A DNA stretch of 64,000 nt from Dermatemys mawii (Eukaryota; Chordata; Testudines; Dermatemydidae): assembly GCA_007922305.1 (NCBI GenBank), contig ML677343.1, forward strand, positions 29,145,915-29,209,914, given 5' to 3'. Numbering within the stretch: position 1 is the first letter of the stretch; every line of letters starts with the position of its first letter. Both the position numbers and the translations under genes were made by a program. The notes under the pieces were generated by a model that was given only the letters and a program-made list of their open reading frames with translations, was not told where the DNA came from and ran no database searches. Positions 23,006 through 33,365 of this stretch are shown in pieces.

Positions 23006-25045
23006 GTTTGAACCCTGTTTATAGTTTGCTATCTAAGTGATGTTCCTTAGCTGTGGTTGGTCACATAAATCATGATTCCTGGTTCTTGGTTGTCCGAAAG
23101 ACTTACAAATGGGTTTCAGGTACAAAAATCACAACGAGTTATTTTTAAATTAACTTTCCATGAATATTCAAACATGTGAGTGCCACAGAACTGGATGATT
23201 GCCCTAGCAGATAGTCACTAGAATAAGTTTCTTGGATCCAACCTTTGGATCCCATGTGCATTCAAGGCAGCTGGATCTGAGTAGAGTCCAAATACTGTCT
23301 CTAGCTCTGGGCTTCTAGAACACTATGCTGGGTGCAGACTCGTTGCCTGAAATGACATCCTTGGGATGTGAGACTCCACAGACCAATTCCTTTAGGACCT
23401 GAAACCAGTGCTGAACCTCTCGAACCCCTCAGTTTGCTCTGCATACTCCCCCAGCATCTACCTGCAGCTGTGGTTCTTCTGGATTACCATTTAGCTCTTT
23501 GGGGACATGTGGCAGAGTAGGGTAATAAGCACAGTCTTTGCATAGGACATTCTTACAGCCATTCTACTCCTAGAAAACACAGGAGAGACACAGATCTATG
23601 CAAACCAACAGATGCCTGAATTCAATTCTTCCCCCAGCCCACCTTTCACAGAGTCCTTATCACTTTCGAGAGTCCTCAGGTTTGGTTAGTGTTCTTGGGG
23701 GAAGGCAAAGCCCCTTGTCCTTCAGGTGGTGGACTCGCTCCCTTGCTTAGACATCATGTCTCTTCTAAAATCAAAATGCGATACCTTCTCTGTTTCTCTG
23801 CACACTGGGGGACTTTCCCTGCTCCCTCTGGCCAGCTGTTAGGCAGAGGGTTATTGCAAGTCAGTGGCTTGGCCACTACTAATGCCACAGTCCCAGAAGG
23901 GTAGAACAATTCAATGCTGATGACTTGCTGGTGGCTTCAGCTTCTCAGACATAGTCTGCTCCTGCTACAAATTGTGGGGTTCTAGTCCACACTGAAGATT
24001 ACAATCATAAATTATATTTCACAAAACCAAAAGGAATCCATAAATTAATACGGGCCTATGTACTGGGACTCATATTGACTAAAAATATTTAGCAACATTC
24101 ATCCATCTCCAACAGGAATCCCTGCATTCTTTAAAATTGACTATCCCTTAGAAGTAAGCTAGTAGAGAAAGTAACTTATCGTCTATCCCAAAATAATAGG
24201 ATTTTAGCTCCAGCAAGGACTTTACAAAGTTGCACATAGAGAAACTCAGCAAGAGGCACTAATTGTATTGCGCGCTGTCATCAGATGTGAGCTGCACTTT
24301 GGCACTTGCTAGGGACTTTATAGGACTAGTGCAAAACCACGTTCATGGGCCTCTTGAGAGTTGGAAGCCATGCCAAAATCATGAGCTTTTATTATCGCTA
24401 ACTTTCCATTCGGACCAGAGCAGCACAGCACTGGCTCCACCTCAACATTTGCACCTTATAAAGTGTTGTCGTGACCCGACTAGATCAGTTTATATAAGGC
24501 CCTCCAAGATCTCCAGTAATGAAGAGTAAATAACTGGGGAAAGCGTTCTCTCACTTTGCAGCTTTTTTTTCTGTCTCAGAAGAAATAAAACAACTTACTT
24601 AACAGCATTCTTTAATCTTCTGCACCAGTGGCCTCCTTTATAGGGTGTTATACAGAGCCAGTGTAAATCCAACCCCACTGACAGGGTCAATGTTTCTCAA
24701 CAGGTGTTGGGTGGATACAGTGTAAGATCTATTTTTTCAATAAATGTCAAGCCAGAAGGCTTGCTGTTCATACCCAGGCAAATGTATCATGTGGTTTTCT
24801 CTTTCTCTGCCCTCCCCCGCTTTTCTGTCCTTTCCTCATCTTTTTCTTTCCAACAGCTCGGCAAAGGCTCTGATTTAATAAATGCAAAGGAAGGATACAA
24901 GTTGCATAGTTTTATGATCAAGAGTATCGAAAAGATTGAACATCTTCTGTGCTACGGCACAACAAACAGTAAAAGTGTTGGAATCGAACATTTGTATTTT
25001 TGATATAATTCTTTTCTCCTAGCTCCTGTTGTTGTAATGTGTTTT
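23006..25045. other. Unique non-coding sequence
   Basis: No gene recognised. The 99-codon frame at 24704-25003 crosses a TTTTTCTTTCCAACAG acceptor-like site at about 24856, but no donor or known domain follows. Confidence 0.5.
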
Positions 25046-25048
25046 CTT

Positions 25049-25066
25049 TCCACTAGGGGGTCTGCA
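25049..25066 (+). promoter_or_regulatory. Possible CTCF-like motif
   Basis: TCCACTAGGGGGTCTGC matches the CCACTAGGGGGCGC core except at GC positions near the 3' end. It has the same orientation as the motif at 5360. Confidence 0.3.
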
Positions 25067-25969
25067 AAACAAATTTCTCCTGGAGAGGAAGCACATTCCA
25101 CCTAGTAATTCAAAAAGACCGAAGTACCAGATTTATAATCTGCTGGGGGCCTGGATCCTGAATTACTCCTTAATCAGGCGACCTGCCTTCCCAGGTCAAT
25201 ACAAGGTTTGACTGAGGAAGGAGTCCACTATAGTGCTCATGTTTACTGAGCTGACATCAGAAACTGAGGAAACAGCAGGAATAGCATGTCATAACTGACA
25301 GTCACTGGGCAGTGACACAGTAATGGTCAGTCCACAGTGTTAAAAATTCAGACAGATTGTCGTTGACTAAATCTGAACAACATATAAATTCAAAGCCCAC
25401 TGTAATTGGCTCACAGATACTCCATGAACAGGCAGAGGCTAGCACAGCGAAATATTAATTGTTCATTGTGAAGTATGACCTAAATACGACCCAAGTGAAA
25501 TATGATATGAAATGGTTTTGTCAATAGGCTTACAAAGATCTTAATTTATATTAGATTTGATTATAATGGAATTTATCTGCCAGGCTGATTTCTGGATGGC
25601 TCAGTATTATTCAGCTCTTTTTTTTTTAAATTGGTCAACCAGAAACCAACTTGCTCACAAAAGAGTGTTTCGTGTTTCTTGAAATTCTTTATTGATAAAC
25701 CAAGCAACAATCCTGGAAACACTCATGAGTATGAATAGTTCCAATCAACGGTGTAAGTGTGGGCAGGACCGATGTCCTAGATTCTATTTGGCTGACACGG
25801 ACGAGGTGTCCTCTAAACCTATTTGACTCTGGTCAATAGTGGAAGTTGGAGTCTAGCGCACTTTGGCCTCAGTGTCATTCTGATTGCATCTACCTTTGAT
25901 TATATCAGGAGACCAGCAATGGCACCACAGTGTACAACACAGTCACAGGATCAATGTCTCGTTTCCAGC
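25067..25969. other. Unique non-coding sequence
   Basis: No gene or known repeat recognised. There is a T10 run near 25618. Confidence 0.45.
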
Positions 25970-26268
25970 TGCTCAACATTTTTTTTTCTCATTTTTTCAT
26001 TCCAAAAGTATTTTTGAAAAACAAAAAATTTCATTTATGTTGAAATTTTTCATAGAAAAAATGACAACTGGCAGCCATTTTTTAACCTAAAACCAAGGGT
26101 TTTTTTACTGAAAATATTTACCAAAAATGGTTTTGAAACCCCAGAACATTTCATTTTAGAGGTTTTTTTCTGTTGAAAAAAAATACTGTGGTAGGATTTG
26201 TTTGTTAAATGGCAGTTTTCTGATATTTCCAATGAAAAATAATTGTCTTTTTTCACCAACCAGCTCTA
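25970..26268. repeat. AAATTTTTC foldback repeat
   Basis: It begins CAGCTGCTCAACATTTTTTT and ends TTTTTCACCAACCAGCTC, so the ends are roughly inverted (AGCTGNT and ACCAGCT). The interior is made of GAAATTTTTCAT and TGAAAATATTTAC words. It looks like a non-autonomous foldback element whose ends read GAGCTGGT. Confidence 0.55.
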
Positions 26269-26457
26269 GGTGTCAACAAATATCTCAGGTACATCTCCCT
26301 GTGAGCCTGAAGCAATAGCCATTGGACTCAATGATAAAACTAACATTGATTTCAATAGAATAGGAGCGGTGCCTATGGCGGGAATATTCTAACTCTTCCT
26401 TCAGCTCCTTCTCAAAGTCCAGTTCAGTGGCACTCCTTCGATGAGGCAGGTCTACTT

Positions 26458-26520
26458 TTAAAGGTAGTAGAATCAAGTAGTAATAAGTAAGGTAGTAGTA
26501 ACAGGTAATAAGTAATGGGT
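26458..26520. repeat. Imperfect short tandem repeat
   Basis: AAGGTAGTAG, AAGTAGTAATAAGTAAGG, TAGTAGTAACAGG and TAATAAGTAATGG are near-copies of an AGTARTAAG unit. Confidence 0.6.
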
Positions 26521-26647
26521 TACAGAATCAAGCTCTTTTTTAGTAGTTTCCAAGGTTATTTTGACTTTGTCGGAAGCAGCTCAGGTCTTGCAGGTAAATG
26601 CTGGTATGATTAAGTAGTGATGTAAGTGATTTATTTCTGCTGAGTAT

Positions 26648-26830
26648 ATGTTCATAGATTTTCAAGGCCAGAAGGGACCATTAGATCAGTTAGTCTAGCT
26701 TCCTCCATAACACAGGGCATGCAATTTCATCTAGTAACTTGCACTTGTCTACAGAATGTTTTCTGGGGAGGCATCCATTCTATACCTGAAGACTTCATGA
26801 GACACGAGATTGTACAATGAGATATGGAAA
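26648..26830 (-). mobile_element. CR1 LINE 3' fragment
   Basis: The + strand reads TCATAGATTTTCAAGGCCAG, AAGGGACCATTAGATCAG and CTAGCTTCCTCCATAACACA, the reverse complement of a CR1 3' UTR typical of turtles. It is short and 5' truncated. Confidence 0.85.
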
Positions 26831-27399
26831 TCCAGTAGGACAATATTGCTTTTTTTCTCTCATTCATTTTGAAATTAAACATACAAGCCCTGTGGGGAAG
26901 AAAGTCTAGCTACACATTGTTTCAAGAAATAATAAAATCCAGAGTTAAAGTATTATCATAGAAGGCCCCATTTCTGCAAATGGAACTTTGCATCTTCACA
27001 GAGACTCCACTGACATAATTAGGGGCCTGGCCAGGTCTATCAGTTTGAAAGGTTGGGGCTAAAATTAGAACAATTAAAAGTATATCAAATCTGCAAAAAA
27101 AGTCCACAAAACTGATCACTGCAGAGGCAGTTAAAGGTAAGACAAGACTGAAGTATACATAATAGACAAATATTTCTGAGCTTATTTAATTTTACTGCCA
27201 CTTTAAAATTTTGGCTCTTGACACTGACAATTAGGAAGGCTGAAGCTGTCAGAAATTTGACTCTGGATCAACTGCAACATTGGAGTATATTTTGTTGTAT
27301 TTTATGAATTTGTGTGAATATCAGTTCAGACATTGCAAGCATAAAACAAATAGTGACATGTGGACAAATCTTGTTTTCTCTTGAGGAGCTTCAGCTCTC
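26831..27399. other. Non-coding sequence
   Basis: Mostly unique. 26935-27030 carries GGCCCCATTTCTGCAAATGG and GAGACTCCACTGACATAATT, related to the sense-motif family. Confidence 0.4.
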
Positions 27400-27439
27400 A
27401 TTTATTTTGGTGGGTGTCACAGTTGCTCAGTAGTTCCTG

Positions 27440-27570
27440 CAGTTTGGCCTTTCAATGTAAGCTACTTGGGACAGGGACTGTATATTTGCTATGCTTTGTA
27501 GAATACCCCATGCACTGACAGCATGCGGCAATGCTATTATAGCACAGCGCAATCCAGTGTAACAAACAGA
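27440..27570 (+). mobile_element. SINE-related fragment (GGGACAGGGACTG unit)
   Basis: AATGTAAGCTACTTGGGACA followed by GGGACTGTATATTTGC matches the 3' unit of the dispersed SINE (GTAAGCTCTTTGGGGCAGGGACTGTC). A second copy lies at 29390-29500. Confidence 0.5.
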
Positions 27571-27574
27571 ACTG

Positions 27575-27870
27575 ATCCACAGGTTTCTTCCTCCTGGACA
27601 TTTTCATCAGAAATGAAATATCTTTCATTTTCCCATGGATTTTTTTGAGTTTTCTGTGAAAACTCAAAAATCAAAATCTTTCAACTGAAAACCCGAATCT
27701 TTCAGCTTTCCCTTGAGAATTTTCAAACAAAAACTTGCAACGAAAAAATGAAAATCTTAATAGAAAGCAGACACTTCTTGTGAAAAAAAATTCCTTTAGT
27801 CAAAACCCAATGTTCTGTCCAGAAAATTTCCAGTGGAAAATTTTTGACCAGTCCTTTTAACAAACAAATT
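27575..27870. repeat. AAATTTTTC foldback repeat
   Basis: The interior pairs GATTTTTTTGAGTTTTCTGT with GAAAACTCAAAAATCAAAAT nearly head to head (about 27637-27680), and the right end is GGAAAATTTTTGACCAGTCC. It is the same family as 25970-26268. Confidence 0.55.
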
Positions 27871-27891
27871 TTCTTCTTTCCTCCCTTACAG

Positions 27892-27926
27892 GATCCATCT
27901 CATCATACAACAGCAGTTTCCTAATG
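27892..27926 (+). other. Microexon-like segment (unproven)
   Basis: A strong acceptor (TTCTTCTTTCCTCCCTTACAG) precedes 35 bases ending in ATG|GTAAGG. Two of three frames are open. The acceptor begins right after the foldback repeat, so a chance or exonised origin is possible. The product is unknown. Confidence 0.2.
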
Positions 27927-28073
27927 GTAAGGAACCTTCTGTTATTGTCGGCTAATGGCATTCCCTGTAGTCGAAGGGCTGTTTATTTGGAGCTGATGAT
28001 GAGTGGCACAGCTTGTACTCATCACGTGTGTGTGTGTGATTGATAGAGTAAGTTGTGTTTGTATAGCCTAGTG

Positions 28074-28985
28074 CCATGGTTCTCAAACCCTTTCATACCA
28101 TGACTCCTTTTGGATTCACCCCTGTTAACATGACTCCCTGGGGGAGTAGGGTTGCCAACTTTCTAATTTCTGAAAACTGAACCCCCCACTCCACCTCTCC
28201 GCCAGAGGCCCTGCCCCCTTCTCAGCCTCTTCCCACAGGCCCCACCCCTGCTCCACCTCTTCCCTGGACGCCCCGTCTCCCACTCGCTCCTCTCCCTACT
28301 CCCCCTTGCTTGATTCTTTCCATCTCCCACTCTCCACCATAGATGGGCTCCCTCTGTTCCGGGGCTGGGTTGGGAGCTACAGCCTGACTTGGAGCCTGCC
28401 TGCCCACAACAGGCAGGTAGTAGACAACCCCAGATGAGCAGAGGCTAGTGTAGGGTGATGACCCTGCATCTCCCCTGGCCCGCGGTAACCGGACTTTTGA
28501 TGTCCAGTGCATCTGACTGGACACTGCCAGGTCCCCTTTTCAGCTGGACTTTCCAGTTGAAAATTGGACACCTGGCAACACTAAGGGGGAGTGGGAGGAT
28601 ATTGCAGAGTGAGCCCACCTCCCAGACCACTAAAGCAGTTCTTATGGGTCCTGTTCTGTGTGATTGGCTGGCCCCATATCCACTTCAGGCATTACGACCT
28701 GGCTCCTGGAGCATGGGGTTTCATTGCAGCACTACTTAGATTTGGTCTGCCCCAACAAGGGAGAGTGGGGGAGGTCAGGCCAGATTTGAGTGAGTGGTGT
28801 TGCAACCTGGTCCACCAGGAGTCAGGTCATAACAGCTGGAGCAGGGAGCCAGGCTCGGGCAGCCCTGCTGTACAGAAGCCACTTCAACCAGGATGCATTT
28901 TGGCTTTTTTGCATATTCTCTCCCATCTCCCTTTTCATCATCTTATGACACCCGTGTATCCTTATAAACAGTTTGCAAAACTCTG
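28074..28985. mobile_element. Non-autonomous hAT-like transposon, with another element inside
   Basis: The left end is CCATGGTTCTCAAACCC and the right end AGTTTGCAAAACTCTG, a decayed form of the CAGTGGTTCTCAAAC type of hAT end. Flanks GCCTAGTG (28066-28073) and ACCTAGTG (28986-28993) match 7 of 8, as expected for an 8-bp hAT target duplication. The element sits at the head of a SINE. It contains the separate insertion 28148-28584 and has no transposase frame. Confidence 0.65.
28148..28584. mobile_element. Second hAT-like element nested inside the first
   Basis: The ends are AGGGTTGCCAACTTTC and ACACCTGGCAACACTAA; the GTTGCCA/TGGCAAC parts are inverted. Both sides carry a perfect GGGGGAGT octamer (28140-28147 and 28585-28592). 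The interior is GC-rich with CCCCGCCC-like words. Open frames on both strands in this GC-rich part are not genes. Confidence 0.75.
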
Positions 28986-29215
28986 ACCTAGTGGGTGGAG
29001 CACTGGAGTGAGACTAAAGAGACCTGATTTCAATTTTTGGGTTCTTCCACTAGTCTGTTTGGTGACCCTGTGCAAGTCACATGCCTGCTTGTTCCTCAGT
29101 TTCCCTATTTGTAAAATGGAAATAATGATACTGCCCTCCTTTGTAAAGCACTTTGAGACCGAAACATGAAAAGTGCTAGATTAGAACTAGGTATTATTGT
29201 TATCAACAGCACATA
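28986..29215 (+). mobile_element. MIR/CORE-like SINE
   Basis: The head is CCTAGTGGGTGGAGCACTGG (A-box like), then GAGACCTGATTTCAATTTTT (decayed B-box). Next come GACCCTGTGCAAGTCACATG, TCCTCAGTTTCCCTATTTGT and GTAAAGCACTTTGAGACCGA, with a GGTATTATTGTTATC tail. This is nearly full length. A few head bases remain on the far side of the hAT insertion at 28074. Confidence 0.8.
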
Positions 29216-29389
29216 GATTATTACAGAGGCTGTAATTATTTAATAGAGTCCAAGGAACCAGCTTTAGCTGGAGAAGCAGTCCTATACTTTTTGTTAACTG
29301 CATTTAGCTCAGGATGAATGTGGCAGGTTTCTGAAAATGTCTGGGTTCACCTGAAGCATTCTCATGAGCTTAACACAGGAATGAATATA

Positions 29390-29500
29390 GTTGATTGTAA
29401 ACTCTTTGGGGCAAAGACTGGGTGTCTTTCTGTGTTCTGTGTACGGTGGGCTCATAACTCATTGTTTATGATGTCACAACTGGCATAAATAAAGGTTTAC
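29390..29500 (+). mobile_element. SINE-related fragment (GGGGCAAAGACTG unit)
   Basis: TTGTAAACTCTTTGGGGCAA, AGACTGGGTGTCTTTCTGTG and TTCTGTGTACGGTGGGCTCA form the typical 3' unit of the local SINE group. Confidence 0.6.
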
Positions 29501-31555
29501 GAGGGATCCAGGTTTGGAATAAGATGCATGAGTAAATCAGTTCTTAACATCAAAAAGATTCTGATTTCATGGAAATATTTTTGAATACTAATATAGAAGG
29601 AAGTAAAAGAGTTCAAAGGTTATCCTGTTTGTTTGTTTTTGTAGTTTTCCATGTATCCGCAGCACTTTTCCCTACATCTGAAAATTGATTAAATTATTAT
29701 GTCTTTTAAATTGTGATAAAAATCCTGTAAACTGAAAAGTGCTGTGGGGGGAAACCAGGTTTAAATTGTCTCTGTTCGTAGGCTCTGGCAAACTAGGGTT
29801 CCACATAGTTACATGAAATATATAGAATAGCTTTGCACAATATATTTTAGACTCAGGTGCAAGGACTTGCAGTCAGTATCAACCGCATGGGATTTCATAG
29901 CCTCTAAATGTACCAACATTCCCAATCACATGACCAATTACAGAAAGAAACCTAGCAAGGATTTCCCAACAGAAAGCATTTGAACGACATTCAAACAACA
30001 CAGATATACAGGCTGCAAGGTGACTGCTCATGAATAAAAATTGTAATTCGTTTGCTCAGGCTGCTCTCTGGCCAACACGATGTGCCAAGCTTTATTCCTG
30101 ATGTAGTCTCATTGACTTCAGCGGAGTTAACCTCAGGGTGGGACTGGCCTTTTGACTCAGCCATCCTACATTGGGGGTTTTTTTTTGGTGTGTGGAGGTG
30201 CGGAGGAGTGAAAGGACAACACTTAACTTGCAGAAACCACTCACTAATATTTAGTGAATACAAAACAATGGAACACCCAGGCGGGCACATATGTGTCCCT
30301 ACAGTTACCCAAGGAGTTCTCTATGGTTGCTGCTGTTGTTCTAAGGGGTTACAACTCAATTCATAATGGTGGGACCTTGAAAGTGTTCTGATCCTTGTCT
30401 CTGCCTGGGAAGAAAAACACGTAAAGCACCACATGAAAATGTGGTCTTCATGCTAGACTCCAAAGCCCGCTATTTGATGTAGGTAATTTGGGGAACATGC
30501 TTCAAATTATAAAAGGGCAGGAACATCATTAACTTTTTTTTAAAAAAATCTGTAATTAAGAATATCACTCAGTTTTCTCTTTTAAAACAGTGTGTTCTCA
30601 TGAGAGCTCCACAGGTTGTTTGAAATCTGGGCCTCTTCCCAGTATTTTTCAGCCAGTTTCCTGAGCTTGCTGACAGAGCTGTCTGGACAGCCCCTGGCTC
30701 ACATTCCAAGCAGTCTTTGCTCCAAGTCAGCTTCGCTGGGCCCAATTTCAAACAAACACAGACGGACCACCACAATCCAGAGCTCAACATGGGACTGGCA
30801 CCACATGCCTTTGAGATATTAAACATAAATCAGTTGTGGCGAGCACAGACAGATGTGGGCGTTAAGAGAATGGCCAGCTCTATATGCTATATATGGAGTT
30901 CTAAATAGGAGGTGCCAAAGATTGCAGGTCGTTAATGTCAGCGTGGCTGGAGGAGCAAGAATAGCCGCTTGTTAAACAAAAGGTACTTTCTACTGAATCC
31001 ACAGGTTGAAGATGTGCAGTGAAGACAACATTGTAAAGGCAAGTTGCCTTTGTTTGCATCTCAGGAGCACAAAGTCTATTTCACATCAAGATACTTCACA
31101 CTGAGAGGGGACTGTCATTAAGAATCCAAATGGTGTTCAGGGGATTTACATGCATAACTTCCAGTAACTTTACCCAAGCAAGCTCCTCATATATTAAAAA
31201 ATGACAAAGCTGACTCCTCTCTCAGCCAATTCTCCTGAATGGGAACCTCAGAGGAGGAGAGAGACGTGACCTGTTTTAATAGCACAGGTTCCAAAAAGAT
31301 GGCTTTTGTCATCTGTGCTATCAGGTCAACAGACTGAGATGTAGAACTGTGTATGTACTGAGTCATTCTTGGAAATCCCAAAGGAGTTGTCATCAGCTGC
31401 AAGAATGATCTGCAATCCCAACAGAAGCCATTGAATTCTGAGATGTCTCCATCATGTAATGGGTACCATGTCCTTTATCTTCTTAGATCAAAATTCATAA
31501 TTTTGGGACATGTCATATACACTTTTTCTTTCCTATACATATAATAGAGAAATGA
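29501..31555. other. Unique non-coding sequence with one short dispersed repeat
   Basis: No gene recognised. 30080-30145 reads TATTCCTGATGTAGTCTCAT then TGACTTCAGCGGAGTTAACC, a clear sense-motif copy. 30930-31110 is repeat-free with SOX-like ACAAAG/CTTTGTT words. Confidence 0.45.
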
Positions 31556-31559
31556 AAAA

Positions 31560-31688
31560 GACAAGCGTAAATATGGCCTTGTGGTTAAAGTCACTGGCCC
31601 GAGACTTGAAAGATATGAGTTAAATTCCTGAGTCTGCCAACAATTTTCTGTGCAAATCACTATTAAACTATGCCTGTTTGCTTTTCAG
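31560..31688 (+). mobile_element. MIR/CORE-like SINE fragment with tRNA-like head
   Basis: TATGGCCTTGTGGTTAAAGT is a good A-box match and ATGAGTTAAATTCCTGAGTC a decayed B-box. GTGCAAATCACTATTAAAC and CCTGTTTGCTTTTCAGCTG follow the usual body. It is too diverged to be a functional tRNA. Confidence 0.65.
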
Positions 31689-31785
31689 CTGCATCTTGGT
31701 CACATTTCAGACATTTGTTCAAGCATCCAAAATGTTTTCATCTCTGTACACAGAGAAACAAAGATCTCATTGATACAGCCAAAAG
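31689..31785 (+). other. Exon-like open segment (unproven)
   Basis: 97 bases follow TTTGCTTTTCAG and end at AAAAG|GTAATT. One frame is fully open (32 codons plus one base). The acceptor appears to come from SINE sequence, which lowers confidence. No homolog is recognised. Confidence 0.15.
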
Positions 31786-32400
31786 GTAATTATTGAGCTA
31801 CTCCATTAAAGTATATTAGCTAGCATTCTGCTGTATTTCAGCTTTTATTAATTATGTTGCGTTATGTTGTGTCATGATGTGGTGTGATATTTGTCAAAAA
31901 AGTCCAATTGTATTTTACCTGAATGAAACACTCATTACTGGTGAAAGTGAGGAAGCTCATTCAAGAAACCAAGAGTCTTGATCAAAATAATTATGATTTT
32001 AGATGGGAAAAGTGACTGATTTTAGGCACATGATTTATGTGGAAGGTATCAAGTCTCCCAGATAAAAGTGAAGCAAAATAACTCTACCTAAAATAATACT
32101 GTACAAAGAAATTGTGCCTCACAGAGCCGAGATCTTTCTTAGCCCTGCTTAATTAGTAATTAATGCAGTGACACAATGACAGTGATACTCTACCTGCGGG
32201 TGCAGGTACATCTTACAAAATGTCAGATGAGAATGAAAAATCAATTGCTTTCACTTCTAGAACCTTAACTATAGCAGAGTAAAACTATGCTCAAATAGAA
32301 AATGAGGTGCTAAAGTGTTATATTTGGGATCAAGACATTCTATGAGTTTCTATATGGGAAGTTTATATTGATTAAAGAGCAGAAACCATCTGTGAAAACT

Positions 32401-33365
32401 AGGGCTGTTAATTAATCACAGTTAATTCACAAAATTAAATCAAAAAAATTAAATGTGATTAAAAATTAATTGTGATTAATTGCACTGTAAAATAAAATAC
32501 AAGTGAAATTTATTAATGATTTTGAATGTTTTTCTACATTTTAAAATATATTGATTTCTGTTACAACACAGAATAAAAAATGTACAATGCTCACTTTATA
32601 TTATTTTTATTACAAATATTTGCACTGTAAAATGATAAACAAAAATAGTATTTTTCAGTTCACCTTATACAAGTACAGTAGTGCAGTCTTTTATCATGAA
32701 AGTGCAACTTACAAATATAGATATTTTTGTTGTTACATAACTGCACTCAAAACCAAAACAGCGTAAAACTTTAGAGCCTACAAGTCCACTTAGTCTTGCT
32801 TCTTGTTCAGCCAGTCACTAAAACAAACAAGTGTGTTTACATTTACAGGAGGTGGTGCAGCCTGCTTCTTATTTACAATGTTATCTGAAAGTGAAAACAG
32901 GCATTTGCATGGCATTTTTGTTGCTGGCGTTGCAAGGTATTTATGTGCTAGATATGCTAAACATTCTTATGTCCCTTCATACTTCGACCACCATTACAAA
33001 CTATAAGCTTCCATGCTGATGATGCTCTTTTACACTATTTTATTTTTCAATGCCGTTATTTTTTGTACATAATTCTACATTTGTAAATTGCACTTTCATG
33101 ATAAAGAGATTGTACTTCAGTACTTGTATGAGGTGAATTGAAAAATACTATTTCTTTTGTTTTTTACAGTGCAAATATTTGTAATAAAAATAAACATAAA
33201 GTGAGCACTATACACTTTGTATTCTGTGTTGTAATTGAAATAAATATATTTGAAAATGTAGAAAGCATCCAAAAATATTTAAATAAATGGTATTCTATTA
33301 TTGTTTAACAATGTGCTTAATAGAGCAATTAATCACAATTAATTTAATGCCTTATTAATTGTAAT
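32401..33365. mobile_element. Long palindromic (foldback) DNA element
   Basis: AGGGCTGTTAATTAATCACA begins the left end, and ATTAATCACAATTAATTTAA stands near the right end. Arms of about 245 bp (about 32505-32745 and 33046-33295) are inverted copies. For example, TTACAAATATTTGCACTGTA at the left matches TACAGTGCAAATATTTGTAA at the right. A non-palindromic core of about 300 bp lies between. The core holds an open frame (32803-33006) that I cannot assign. The right end is decayed. Confidence 0.75.

Noticed and set aside
28170..28560. Apparent CpG island
   Set aside because: GC-rich body of a nested hAT-like element with an 8-bp duplication, not a promoter.
28591..28986. 131-codon open frame (+)
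   Set aside because: It lies in the right half of a hAT-like element and has no transposase motif.
31560..31640. Possible tRNA gene
   Set aside because: Only A- and B-box remnants of a SINE head; no cloverleaf can be drawn.
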